Below are positions 34,819 to 46,926 of a stretch of DNA of 64,000 nucleotides, one piece after another. Source of the stretch: Rhizophagus clarus (lineage: Eukaryota; Glomeromycota; Glomeromycetes; Glomerales; Glomeraceae). Both the position numbers and the translations under genes were made by a program. Location: NCBI GenBank assembly GCA_015698045.1, contig BLAL01000030.1, positions 930,001 to 994,000 of the forward strand. The letters run 5' to 3'. Below the pieces are notes generated by a model. The model saw only the letters and a program-made list of their open reading frames with translations. It was not told where the DNA came from and ran no database searches. Numbering within the stretch: position 1 is the stretch's first letter; every line of letters begins with the position of its first letter.

Positions 34819-34960
34819 GGTTCCTTTTACTTAGATGTATCAGTCAATGTCAGAAGACGTACATAAATTGAGGTATTTGTTTCATCATTTAAAATCAACT
34901 GCTTGATTTAACTTCCATTGTTTATAAATTAACTCTCTTATATTGTTTTTATCCTATTAA

Positions 34961-35631
34961 TTGATGATTCGCGAGTCAACTAGTAAAATTACATATAAAA
35001 TTTGATGCAGATCATATACTAATTTGTTGTAGTGCACTGATTTTGGCAATTTCTGGTATAATAAAAATTATAAACACAGTTTACTAAAAATAACACAAAC
35101 AATAAAGTAAATGTCACACTTTTATTCTTCAAAGCCACCAAGCGTAAAAATTTTTTTTGACAAAGTTTATCTTGGAAGCACACGGCATTTACTATGTTAT
35201 TAGACAAAATAAGGGTTTAAAAGGTATAAATTATGGAATTTTTTTATATTTCACTAAACTTTTATGCATATTTACTTTATTTTTGATATATTTTATAAGT
35301 AAACTAAGCTGTAATAACTTCTAATCTGACAAATTCAAAACTTTTTCACACTCAGTTTTACCATACTATATTACTTGTAATAATGAGTTTTCATATTTCA
35401 AATCTAATAATATGGTTTCTCACAACTTTCTCACTAATCTTATGCAAAAATACCATAACGAAATGTTAGGAAAAAACCCAATCCCTAAGAATTCTAGAGC
35501 AAAATGACATTTTTTAGACACATGGCTAGTGAAATTCATGAAACACTGCACATTCAGAAATGCGGTTTTTAATTAATAAATTTCCATTAAATTTTATTAT
35601 CATTTTCATCACCTGACTCGCAAATCATCAA
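34961..35631. mobile_element. 671-bp element with TTAA target duplication
   Basis: TTAA flanks both ends (34957-34960, 35632-35635). Left end TTGATGATTCGCGAGTCA; reverse complement of right end TTGATGATTTGCGAGTCA. TTAA targeting is typical of piggyBac- and Kolobok-type transposons; no transposase is present, so this is a non-autonomous derivative. Confidence 0.8.
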
Positions 35632-35689
35632 TTAATCTCTTTTTTAGAGGTCTGGTTATTTTATAACCATTTATAAGTAACATTATGAA

Positions 35690-35830
35690 ATAAATATGAT
35701 TTTAATATATTTTATATAAATATTCTATACAGAATAATAATATAATAATAAGAACAATATAGTAATATAATAATAATAATATGGACAATATAATAATATA
35801 ATAATAATAAATATATCATAAATTGCAGTA
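35690..35830. repeat. ATA-type microsatellite
   Basis: Runs of (ATA)n interrupted by 'gaacaatat' and 'ggacaatat', giving a loose 40-50 bp higher-order pattern. Confidence 0.7.
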
Positions 35831-35924
35831 TAAAATAATAGCATACATATTATATATCATACATATTAAATATTAAAAATAAATCAATTATTGAAAATGA
35901 AAAAATAAAATAAAACTAATAATT

Positions 35925-36325
35925 ATGAATTATAAGAAAGTCAATAATAGAAAGATTTGATATATAAATCAGCATAAACTATTTTTAAAATGTTTATACT
36001 GAACTAAAAAACTGGACAATAATAGTAATTATTAATTATGAGAAAGTTGATAATAGAAAGATCTGATATATAAATCAGCATAAACTATTTTTGAAATGTT
36101 TATACCAAACTAAAAAACCAGACAATAATAGTAATTATGAATTATGAGAAAGTTGATAATAGAAAAATCTGATATATAAATTGGCATAAATTACTTTTGA
36201 AATATTTATACTGAACTAAAAAATAGGACAATAATTGAATTATGAATTATGAGAAAATTGATAATAAAAAGATCTGATACATAAATCAGCATAACTATTT
36301 TTAAAATGTTTATACTGAATTAAAT
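35925..36325. repeat. 106-bp tandem repeat, about four copies
   Basis: 'tatgagaaagttgataatag' or a close variant begins at 35931, 36037, 36143 and 36248, a spacing of 105-106 bp. Each unit includes 'gatatataaatcagcataaa' and 'gtttatactgaactaaaaaa'. No coding potential. Confidence 0.9.
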
Positions 36326-38099
36326 TTGGCAATCTGATTTTAGGAGATTTGGCATGATTATTTAAAAATTAGCATTCTGATTTTGTGAGAATTGGCAATT
36401 ATAATTTTAAAATAGTATTCTAATTTATGTTAATAAAAATAATAAATTTTCAATTGCTAATAATACGTGCCATAAAATTAGTAGCAAAATGCTATAAATA
36501 GAACAAATATAGCTATAAACTGGCAGTCTAATTTTTAGCTATTGACATGTTTATTTTAAAATTAGAATGCCAATTTTTGCAAAATCTGCTAAAATCAGTA
36601 TTCCAATTTTTTGTTCATAAATAATATATTTCTAATTATAAACAATTTGCACCATAAAATTGGCTTTAAAAAGCCACAAGTCAGACAAGTATATCCAAAA
36701 ATTGGTTAAAAATCAGACTGCTAATTTTTGATAATTTTTTTTCATTTGATCTGTATTCTTCTTATTCTGATTATAAAATCTATTATATCCTAATAGTATT
36801 TAAGTAAAATATCTGTACCAAGAAAGACTATTATTATTTTAAAATTATAAATTACTTATATATTTTGATATTTAATTTCAGGTTATAAAGTAATCAATTA
36901 ACTTTCTCATTTTTAAGACTTCTTTAATAATTTTAAAAGATTTTGTATTGCTATCCAATTGGAAAAAAGAAAGTGTCTGTTATATCTGCTAATATGTCTT
37001 AGACAACAGTTTAAAATTTTCTTTTTATTTTCATTTTAAAAGATCCTAGAAAATAATTATCAAATAAGAATATCTTTAAGTTTAATAGTCCATTTTCTTC
37101 TATTATAAGCTTTTAAATATTCATAACTCAATATTAATCTAACTTTTGCTAATAAATATTTCTTGTATATCCTAGTATTAATTGATATAATGACTATGCT
37201 TATTCTTCCTCTAAAGGGCTATAACTAATAAGAATAAGATTAAATTATTAGAAAAATTATTTGTTATATATTTTAGTTTTCTCTTTTTGCCTTCTTTATT
37301 TATTCAAGAATCAGAGGATATTTTATTATTACTATTCTTTATATTTGAAGAAAGAGGAAAACTGATTTATTAAAAAGTAACTGTCTTAAATCCAAAAAGT
37401 ATATTCTTAAATGATTAGCCACTAAAAATAATAAAAGATTACTTTCTATCATCTTTTACTAAGTTTATTGAAATTTTTTCAACTTCTTTTTAGTAGCTTT
37501 TTTCTAAAAGTTAAATAAGAGCATAATAGGTGATATGATTGGTTGTAACTGTGTATATTATGTGTGTTACTGTTTATGTTATTTAAATTTATAGAATTTG
37601 ATTGATGTATTCTAACAGGTAAAACTTCTACTATTTCTGGTAAGGTATATTGTTATTGTACAATAAACTAAATTTCTGCTATATATAAGTCAAAGTTATG
37701 GTAATCATAATCTTTAACAAAATAACTGATAAGAATTTCAAGAAAAAGAGTAGTAGTACAATCAGCAGTGTTGTACATTTTTAATATTCATAACTTTTTT
37801 AGTTGTCTTGAATATGTCTGTGCATTATCTGTACTCTTTTATAACTTGAAAAACTTTACAAAAATTATATGTATTTATGTGTAATAGATATTAAAATACT
37901 TTTGCTAAGTAACAAAACAGGTTGTCATAATAAAATTTTGAGAAATTATCATTTTTTTGTGTAACTTATTTCAGACATTGTTCTGTAACAATACTGGTAA
38001 TTAGTAAAGAATCAATACTTTTTAGTATCTTTATAAAGTTAAGTATATCTTCATTCTTATTAAGAAATTCTGTCTTTAATAAATTATTACTTAGAACTA
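36326..38099. other. AT-rich stretch with short inverted blocks
   Basis: 36326-36730 has repeated 'attagcattctgatttt' and 'aaaattagaatgccaattt' in opposite orientations, suggesting a decayed foldback. 36730-38099 shows nothing recognisable. Confidence 0.4.
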
Positions 38100-39660
38100 C
38101 AGTAGGGGTCATAAGTATCTGACCTCAAATATTTTTTAAAGTCATGTGATAACCAACTATAAAAATATCTTTTACAGTATAACCAACAAAAAAAGTTTGA
38201 GCACGTGACCAGTGATGTGGCTGTGCCTGATGCGATATAAATATTTTTTTTCACGTCAAGTATTTTAAAACTTTCCCTTTTTTACCCATTTATCTCCTTT
38301 ATTTATATTTTATTTTTTAAAAACTTATATTATATAAATCACATATGTTATAATAAATAATAAATACCAGTTTTATGTTCCTTTGAAATTAGAAAATTTG
38401 TTTTTACAAGTTTTACAAATATTAAATAAAGTATTCGTATATTAATTTATATATGTAGATAAGATTATAAGTGTTTTTTTTATATAAACAGCTTAGTTAG
38501 ATATATGTTATTTTTATTTTTATCAATTACACTATGTAGAATATTTTAAAAATAAAAAAAATTTTTATTCTAATAAAATATAAAAAATATTATAAAATTT
38601 TTATAATGTTTAAATAATAGCTAATAAAACTATTTAAATATTAAAAATTTTAAGATTTATTTATTTCCATTATTTTTTTTTCTATAAAGATATTTTTGAA
38701 TTTTTTCATGAATGTTTTTTTTATTTTTTTGAAGTTAAATATTGCACAAGATCAACTAATCAAAATTTAAACACCACACAGATCACGTGTCTGAACTTTT
38801 TTTGTTGGTTATGCTGGAAGAGTTCTATAAAAATTTATAGGATTGAAAATCAATAATAATCTTGATCATTTGCAAAATTATAGATTTGTACAATACATAA
38901 ATTAAAAGTTAGATGATTGGTAAATTTTAGCATTAAAAATGCTAAAAAAGTGATATAAAATTGATTTTTGTACATAAATATTTAATAAGTGCTATAAGAC
39001 CAAAGTAAAATCATGAAAAAATTGGCCATTTATATTCATTATAATAAGTTAACACTCATTCATTAGATTCAAAAATATTATTAAAATAAAAATTTAATAA
39101 TAAAAAAAAATCAATTATTTGCAAAAATCCATATAGTAGTTGATTTTCAATTTTAAAACTTTTATTGTAATTTACTTTAGATAAAATCTTGATATTTATT
39201 TTATATTTAATATTTATGATAAAAGATATCTTTTAGCTTCTATCTGTGAGTTTTTTGTAAAAATATTTTGAAGTAGATTTTGCAAAAAAGTCGCATTATT
39301 CAAAAATTGTAATAAAATAAAAGGAAAAATACAGCATAGTTAAAAACTTCTAATGATCAAAGATTATACAGAAATATGTGTTAACCTATGAAAATTAATA
39401 TATTAAAAAAAAAAATTTATGTATCTAGAAAATTTAGATGTAAAATAATAAAAAAATGAAATTATTCATATAAAAAAGTAACAATATTTTTACTATATAA
39501 AATTCAATGATCATCTAACTTTTGATTTATTTATTGTACAAACCTATAATTTTGCAGATGATCAAGGTTATCATTGATCTTTAATTCTATAAATTTTTAT
39601 AGTTAGTTGACACATAACTTCAAAAAATATTTGGGGTTGGATACTTATGTCCCCTTACTG
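38100..39660. mobile_element. Tc1/mariner-like element, 1.56 kb, with about 200-bp TIRs
   Basis: Left end CAGTAGGGGTCATAAGTATC and reverse-complemented right end CAGTAAGGGGACATAAGTAT; TA flanks both (38098-38099, 39661-39662). The left arm (38100-38174, then 38817-38950) matches the right arm (39478-39660) through 'ataactataaaaat', 'cttgatcat' and 'gcaaaattata'. The left arm is split by another element at 38175-38816. No transposase is visible. Confidence 0.8.
38175..38816. mobile_element. Element nested in the Tc1-like left arm
   Basis: Left end CAGTATAACCAACAAAAAAA and reverse-complemented right end CAGCATAACCAACAAAAAAA, both continuing with a 'cacgtga' box. TIR about 45 bp. Flanks are TA on the left and GA on the right, so the TSD has decayed or the end has changed. 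Confidence 0.75.
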
Positions 39661-39888
39661 TAATTATTTATAAAAGTTAGATCTCATCAATATTTAGTTT
39701 AAATAAAAATATTAATATTCCTAAAAGTTTGTTTTTATATTATTTGAAGTATTTTTATAAGTTATTAAGTAGTAAAAATCATATTATAGCAGTCACTGGT
39801 CATATCATAGAAAAAAGAGGAAGATTTTTTTTAATAAAATTTGCAAAATAAAGTTTGTGATACAGTATTCTTTTTAAATATATAGTAC
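39661..39888. other. Spacer between two DNA elements
   Basis: Unremarkable AT-rich DNA. Confidence 0.3.
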
Positions 39889-41332
39889 ACATATATAATT
39901 AAAGTTGGCCAAAATTAACTCAATCTGGTTAAATCTGCCAATCAATAATTCTTAATTCTGGCCGAATTTTTCTTAATTCTGGCCAAATTCGTAATGCCAG
40001 CCCAAATTACGTTAAAATTGAAATTTTTAGGTCAAAGATAACATCATATTTACGCAATGTAACACTTTTTCTAACAATAGTAAACATGTTTGTTTAAGAC
40101 TTGAAAAATATTTTTAAACTTTTTAAAAATCAAAAATTTCACTTTATTCAGTTGCATTTAGCCAAAGAAGGTAGTCAATTATATGGTTATTTTGATATAG
40201 CAAACTAATAAAATATTAAGAAAATTTTTTAACTTCTTTCTTTTGCTTATTTTTTTTAAATATTATATAAATATCTTTTATTTTAACGCTACTTTAAAAA
40301 TAAAAAAAATATTTTACTTATCCATAATGTATTATCTTTATTTATAATTAACAAAGCAAATAGACCTAATAGCTAATAAGAATTTTTTCTATAAATAAAT
40401 AATTTATGTTTTATTTTCATGTTTAATGAATTAAAATTTAAAAATTTTAAAGTTTTTTCTAAAGTTGCAGAAATTTACATGATTATTATAATACTAGAAT
40501 TTAAACATTAAAGGTTTAATTTAAATAAACAAAAAAACATTATATTTAACTAGTTTTTTAACCAAAAATTCACTTATAATACCCAAATAGATCTAATAGT
40601 ATTGTTTAATAGATAAAAAGATTTTTTATTAATGCTTTAATTAAAAAATTTTAATAAAATTTACAAATAACAAAAAATCTGACATAATAATCACCCTTTT
40701 AAGCTTAACAAAAGTTGTTTATTTCATCAAATTATAGCTAGAAATGAGATAATTACTGTTAAAAAAAGCTTTTACTAAAAGTTTTATTAAAATCAAAAAT
40801 TTTTTTTTTTATTATAAAAATTGACTTTTTGTGGTTTACACAAAAACTACCTAAATAACTGCCCTTTTTAACTTAGTAAATCTTTTTCTTCTCATAAAAT
40901 TACATATATTTTTGTTATTTAAACTGTATTTCACATCTACTTTTAAGTTGCATCTGGAAGAAAACTTCATTTTTGAGACAAACTTTCTTGTAAATACAAA
41001 AAAAAAAAAAATATTACTAAAGAGGAAATGATGATAAAAATTTATAATACACATGACGAACTATTAATTTACTTAATTTGTATAAGCGTTGTATTAAAAA
41101 ATTTACATGATAAAATATTCAATTATAGTTACACAAAATTATTTTAATTAATGATCGATAAGTGATCTGAAATGATCACTGACTGATAGAGTTTATTTTT
41201 ATTACTTTTAAAACAGGTTTTTTAGTAAAAAAAAAATTTTTTTTTTGTAAAAATTTGGTTTACAAATTTACAGAAAAAATTTCTCTTCTCATTTATAAAT
41301 AAAATTTTTATATAAAAAATAAATAAAATAAA

Positions 41333-41440
41333 TGTGTAGATGTTTAAACTGATCTAGGCTGAAAGTATTATATATAGAATAGAAGTAATTACCATGTAGT
41401 CTTATTTAATCTAATAAATATATATATAATTTCAACATTT
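41333..41440 (+). mobile_element. Degraded SINE copy in the foldback loop
   Basis: 'gtgtagatgtttaaactgat', 'atatagaatagaagtaat' and 'taatctaataaatat' followed by 'atttcaaca' align in order with the SINE at 32691. The tail is now T-rich. Confidence 0.6.
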
Positions 41441-42389
41441 TTTTTATAAAAAAAAAAGAATAAACAAAATAAAATAAACTAAATAAAATAAAATAAAAAT
41501 CATAAAATGATTATTATAAAATATTCTAAGTACTATATTCATTATATTTATTATAAAAATTTATAATTAATAGTTTATTTTAAGTTCTATAATTTTATTT
41601 TAGCTTTAATCATTTTTATATATTTATCAATATAATTATTCAAATTTTAAATTTTTATATCTTAATAATCTGACTTGATCTTATTAAAATATTTAGTAGT
41701 ATAATATTAAATTTCTTTATAATTCAGATTTATTATTTTAGTTTTATTCTATTTAGTATAAGTAAATAATTAATGGTTTGTTTAGATACTATAAAGTTTT
41801 ATTTATAATAATTAAATTGGAAAAATAGAGGTAGGATAAGGAATACTAAAAAATTGATCTAAATTGTTATCTAAGATATTATTGAAATCTTTAAAAATTA
41901 TATATAAATGTTCTGTTATTTTTATATTATGATAAAGAAATTTTTAATACAACACTTATACAAATTAAGTAAATTAATAGTTTGTCATGTGCATTATAAA
42001 TTTTAATTATCATTTCCTCTTTTATAATATTTTTTTTTGCATATACAAGAAAATTCGTCTCAAAAATAAAGTTTTTTTAAAAATACAATTTAAAGGCAGG
42101 TGTATAATACAATTTGAACAACAAAAATATATGTAATTTTATGAGAAAAAGAAGATTTATTAAATTAAAAAAGGCAGTTATTTAGGAAGTTTTTGTGTAA
42201 ACCACAAAAAATTAATTTTTATAATAAAAAATTTTTTTTGATTTCAATAAAACTTTTGACAAAAGCTTTTTCATTCAGTAATTATTTTATTTTTAGGTAT
42301 AACTTAGTGAAATAAACAACTTTTATTAAGCTTAGAATGATGATTATTAAGCCAGATTTTTTGTTATTTATAAATTTTGTTAAAATTGT

Positions 42390-42562
42390 TTGATTAGAAC
42401 AAGATCCTTGAATACGAAGATATCACATTAAGATAACTGTTTTGTACACTTTGGAAATAATTTCTCTAAGTAACATAAGTATAACCATGTACACTTTGGC
42501 CATTTTGATATTAGTAAATATAGTAGATATCACATCAATTATCATGACAAGGTTCCAATCAA
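42390..42562. mobile_element. 173-bp insert in the right arm of the foldback
   Basis: Present only in the right arm. Ends TTGATTAGAAC and, reverse-complemented, TTGATTGGAAC. Compact, more GC than its surroundings. TSD not clear. Confidence 0.5.
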
Positions 42563-43315
42563 CACATTTAGGGGCCGTATTAGAACGCTAATAAAAATTT
42601 TTTTTTTATTAAAATTATACTATTAAATCTATTGGGTATTATAAATAATTTTTAATAAAAAAATTAATTAATATAATATTTTTTTGTCAATTAATATTAG
42701 ATCTTTAATATTTAAATTTTGGTATTATAATAATCATATAACATTAAAAAAAAAAACTTAAATTTTAGTTCATTTAACATGAAAATAAAACAAAAATTAT
42801 TTATTCATAGAAAATTTTTTATTAGCTATTAGGTTTACTTACTTTTTTAGACTATAAATACAAATAGTAATAATATGAATAAGTAAAATATTTTTTTTTA
42901 TATCTAAAGTAACATTAAAATAAAAAATATTTATAAAATATTTAAAAAAAACAAGTAAAAGAAAAAGGTTAAAAAAGTTTTCTTAATACTTTATTAGTTT
43001 GTTATATTAAAATAATCATATAATTGACAACTTTCATTGGTAAAATGTAACTAAATAAAGTGAAATTTTTAATTTTTAAAGTTTATAAAAGTATTCTTGA
43101 AAACTAGACAAATATGCGTTTTTATTTATTAAAATGATATTACATTACAACAATTCAGTGTTACATATAACCTAAAAATTTCATTTTTAACGTAATTTAG
43201 GCCAGCATTATGAATTCAGTCAGAATTAAGAAAATTTTGGCCAGAGTTAAAATTTAAAGATCGTTGATTTTAACCATTTGTACTAATTTTAACCAACTTT
43301 AAGTTTACATATATA

Positions 43316-44655
43316 CTATAAGCTATAAGGTCATACTATACTGATAATGATATTATAGTACAAAAAATCTCCCTTTAATTTTTGTGACATTTCCACTGAC
43401 TGATATGAAAGAAAAAAAAATTGAAAAAAAAGATATATAATCATCATATTCTATATAATATTTATTTATATTATATATTGATAAATATATAATAACATTT
43501 TTTTCTTCACAATCATATTTTTTACTATAATTAATTTTTTATATTAATGATGTATAACTATCTTTTTATTTAAATTTTTATAAATAACAGAATATCTTCA
43601 AAAAATTATCCAATATCTCTAAAAGCCAAATATTCTTTATAAAGAAAAAATAGCAATAATACTATAATTAAATATAAAACATACTTTATACTATCATTAT
43701 AAGATTTTCAATAATTATAAAATTAAAACTATTTAGGACAAAAAAACTGTAAAATGCAACATTAATTATATTAATGGTAAACCAGTTTTTCATGTATATT
43801 TTGATTAAAATTTTGAAAATCATATGAAATCAAATAAAACTGCTTTTTATGCTGCAATATTATTACATAAAATAAGTAAAAAAAAATAATTATATCATTT
43901 TAAATTAATGTTGTTTATTAATAAAATAATATATATGATTATAAGATTATTATTTTTAATAAATCAACTTACTTGAACTTTTGGAATTCTTTTATTTAGA
44001 CTGCAATTATTTTGTATTATAAAAAACTGAATATGACAGAAATATTTTGAAACCAATTAAAATATGTAAATAACTTTTTATATAATTCATTTTTTTTTAT
44101 TTTTAATTTTTTTTTTTGATTTTACTATTTAAATAACTTGATTTATTCAAATAATAATTTAATATATGATAAAAAAAATCATAATTATTGTATTTATTTA
44201 CAATTATTTTAAGTTTTTTTATTTAACCAATCCTAGAATTTGCAATCCATAATAATTTATAAATATACTATAAATGAATTAAATTGTATTTTTATAACCT
44301 ATTCATATAGAAAAATACTTAATTATTTTTAAAATAAATTAGTACCATAATTATGATTATTGCTTGGTCATATGACCGAATTAAATAAAAATTATTGATT
44401 TTTTATATTACAAATATTACAAAAAAATTTATCCCTATATACTAAATAATTCTTAAATAAATTAATAATGCTTTAATTCATTATATTGCTTGATATATAA
44501 TTTTTTTTTTATCTGAAAGTGTACATGTATAGATATTATAGATATTATACAAAAATAAACAAAGTTGGACATATGATTTTATCCGCATTAGTGTAAAATA
44601 TAGTCCATATTAATAATATTTTTTTAAAAAAAAAAAAAAAAATGAAAAAAAATCA
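43316..44655. other. 3' flank of the FYVE gene, AT-rich
   Basis: No gene or repeat recognised. The segment next to the stop codon of the FYVE gene must contain its 3' UTR and poly-A signal, but AT richness makes any AATAAA call unreliable. Confidence 0.4.
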
Positions 44656-46926
44656 TTATTTTGAATCTTTAAAACAACTTTCACATACTCTTGACCATAC
44701 ACCACCCCAATCCTCGCTACCATCAGGAAACAATAACATGGAATAGGCGCTATGTGTATTACAAAATATATTACCACATCTATAAGACAATGAAATTACG
44801 TAAGTTAAAGTTTGAATAAGAAATGATCGACATTTTGGAAATCAATTTACCTCCGACAGTGATGCCTTCTATTCCATAAATTAAATTTGACACTGCAACC
44901 AGCTTGTTGACATATTGATACCTCATCATCTTCAACCCATCGTTTTGCTAAACCTATCAAAAAAAGGAAAAAAAATTTTTTTTTTTAATTTTTGTTTGAT
45001 ACTAGGAATTATATTGAAATAATATAGGAATGACAAATTCGCCTACGTACAAAAACGAGTTTGATGTCGAATCCGTTCTTCGTCCGTAAATAATGTTATT
45101 GGATTTGTACATGACTGACGACGTGACTGTGGAGGAGATAAGCAATATGAAGGTATTAATTCTTCTACAGAAACAGTAGAATTGTCTTTTGAAGAATCAT
45201 TTTGTAGAGAAGCATTCTTTATATCGACAGATGCTTTTTGAACATGCTTCTTTTTAAGACTTTCGCCATTACTTAATATACTGCTTGCAGACAAATGTGA
45301 AGAACTATATTTATGTCTTTCACGACGTTCTTGTCGCTGTTCATTTTGTAATTTGTCCATCTTTACTTCCAATTCTTTTAATAATTTTTCCATAGAATCA
45401 ATAGTGCCAACTTGGTAACTAGCAACAGCTTCACATTCTCGAAGTTTTTCTAAATATTCGCGTTCTTTTTCTTCCAAAGTTTTTTCAATTTCTTCTTTAA
45501 AACTTAATAATAAGCGAAAATCTTGTTTAGATTTTTCCAGTTCAACCTGTAAATATTCTAATTCTTTTGCTTGTTGTACACAATTGTTCATAATATTTGT
45601 ATATTCTATTGGCCATTCGCCATTACTATTTATTATACTAGTATCCTCAGAAAAAGAAGAAAAGTCCGAATTGTCACGTGAAGACACAACACCCAATTCC
45701 AAGGATAGTTTTTCCATCTTAGCATTTAATAATTCGTTATATTCCATTAAATCATTAGTACTACACTCTAAAGTTTTCGCTACTTCATTTTTAGCTTCCT
45801 GATATTGTTGTTCCAATTGTTTTTTTTCATTTAACATTTCCTTATGATCTTTTTGTAAACCTTCTAAAGAACTTTTTACAACATCTATTTCCTTTCTTAA
45901 CAATGATACTTGTTTAGCCAATCGATTATTACGATTATCTCTTTTACTTTCTCGAACATCTTCGCCACAAACTGAAGATGAAACAGATAAAGTTGAGTCA
46001 GAGTCAGAATCAGAACAAATATCATCATCGTCCTCGTCATCAAAGGCCATACTTGTACGTTTCTCTATACGTTCATTATAGAAGGCGGTTAATGATTTAT
46101 TCATACTTTGAGTACTTCTATTGCTTTTTGTACTACTAAAACTTGTTGTCCTTGATTCTTTTCCAGACAAACCATTAGGAGAAAAATTGGGGTGAAGGTA
46201 GTCATGATGACTATTGTTTGTATTATATGACAACAACATATGTTGATTTTGATTATGCGCTTTATATTCTTGTCTTGAAGGAGGCGTCATTGGAATTCTT
46301 AAATTATGTTGAGTGTCAAAAGCTAATCTAGGAGGACGCGGTATTATGCGATTTGAAGAAGCAAGTTTATTGTCTTCAAAATATTCTTCTGAACTATTAT
46401 CAGATGTATCATTCAAATTTTCATTCCTCCCGGGAGACCGAACCGCTTTTACGTTTACAGTTGAGGTCAGTATGTTGCTTGAACTATTCGATCTTCTTCT
46501 TTGTCGCTATACGTATGGATATAAAAAAAAAAAAAAAACAAAAATATATTGTGTGCGTATATATAATATATACGGTGAGTTTAATTTAATAATGGGTTCA
46601 AAGGTCCTCGGTTTATATAAAAATTTTTTTCTATTACAATAAATAGATTTAAATAAACTGCAAGAAAAAAAAAAAAAATTTCGTTTCTACAATAAATTAT
46701 TTATATTATGTTTATAATAATAATATAAATAAAATGCAGCTGTATAAATTACAATATAATAATATATAAGGGATATGATAATAGTACGATATAAGGGGGG
46801 TGGAGAAGAGAGATATGGATATGCAGAAGATTACGACGATAACGCATAAAGTTTTTTTTTTCCAAGAAATAAAATAGAACAACTTACCGATGAAGGAGGA
46901 TGGAATGTATGAGGTGATAAGTTCAT
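44656..46926 (-). CDS. Coiled-coil protein with C-terminal FYVE zinc finger (four exons)
   Basis: Predicted CDS: complement of 46888-46926, 45051-46506, 44851-44953 and 44656-44779, 573 residues. Introns of 381, 97 and 71 bp all have GT-AG ends (donors gtaagt, gtacgt, gtaaat). It starts 'MNLSPHTFHPPSS' and joins in phase to 'RQRRRSNSSSN'. Residues 1-190 are Ser/Asn-rich with an acidic patch ('FDDEDDDDICSDSDSD'). Long coiled coils follow ('QVSLLRKEIDVVKSSLEGL', 'LEYLQVELEKSKQDFRLLL', 'MEKLLKELEVKMDKLQNEQ'). The last ~70 residues are a FYVE domain: WVED, CQQAGC, RRHHCRRCGNIFC, NTHS (His where most families have Cys) and VCESC. FYVE domains bind PI3P on endosomes and vacuoles; coiled coils suggest a tether or dimer. 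No stop or frameshift, so it is the one intact host gene here. Confidence 0.92.

Larger units (their letters stand above)
39898..43306. mobile_element. Giant 3.4 kb inverted-repeat (foldback) element
   Basis: The left arm (39898-about 41105) and right arm (about 41940-43306) are inverted copies along almost their whole length. Landmark pairs: 'ttaaagttggccaaaatta' against 'ttaaagttggttaaaatta'; 'aaattacgttaaaat' in both; 'gtggtttacacaaaaact' in both; 'acttaatttgtataag' with 'gttgtatta' in both. ACATATATA flanks each end (39889-39897, 43307-43315), a possible 9-bp TSD, though AT-rich. The roughly 830-bp loop holds a SINE copy, and the right arm has a 173-bp insert. Long TIRs plus 9 bp suggest a Mutator-like foldback. 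No convincing gene lies inside. Confidence 0.8.

Noticed and set aside
40851..41054. 67-codon minus-strand frame in the giant inverted repeat
   Set aside because: Hydrophobic, AT-driven composition, and the inverted copy in the other arm does not keep it open.
45584..46642. Plus-strand frames over the FYVE gene
   Set aside because: Antisense shadows of an intact spliced gene on the minus strand.
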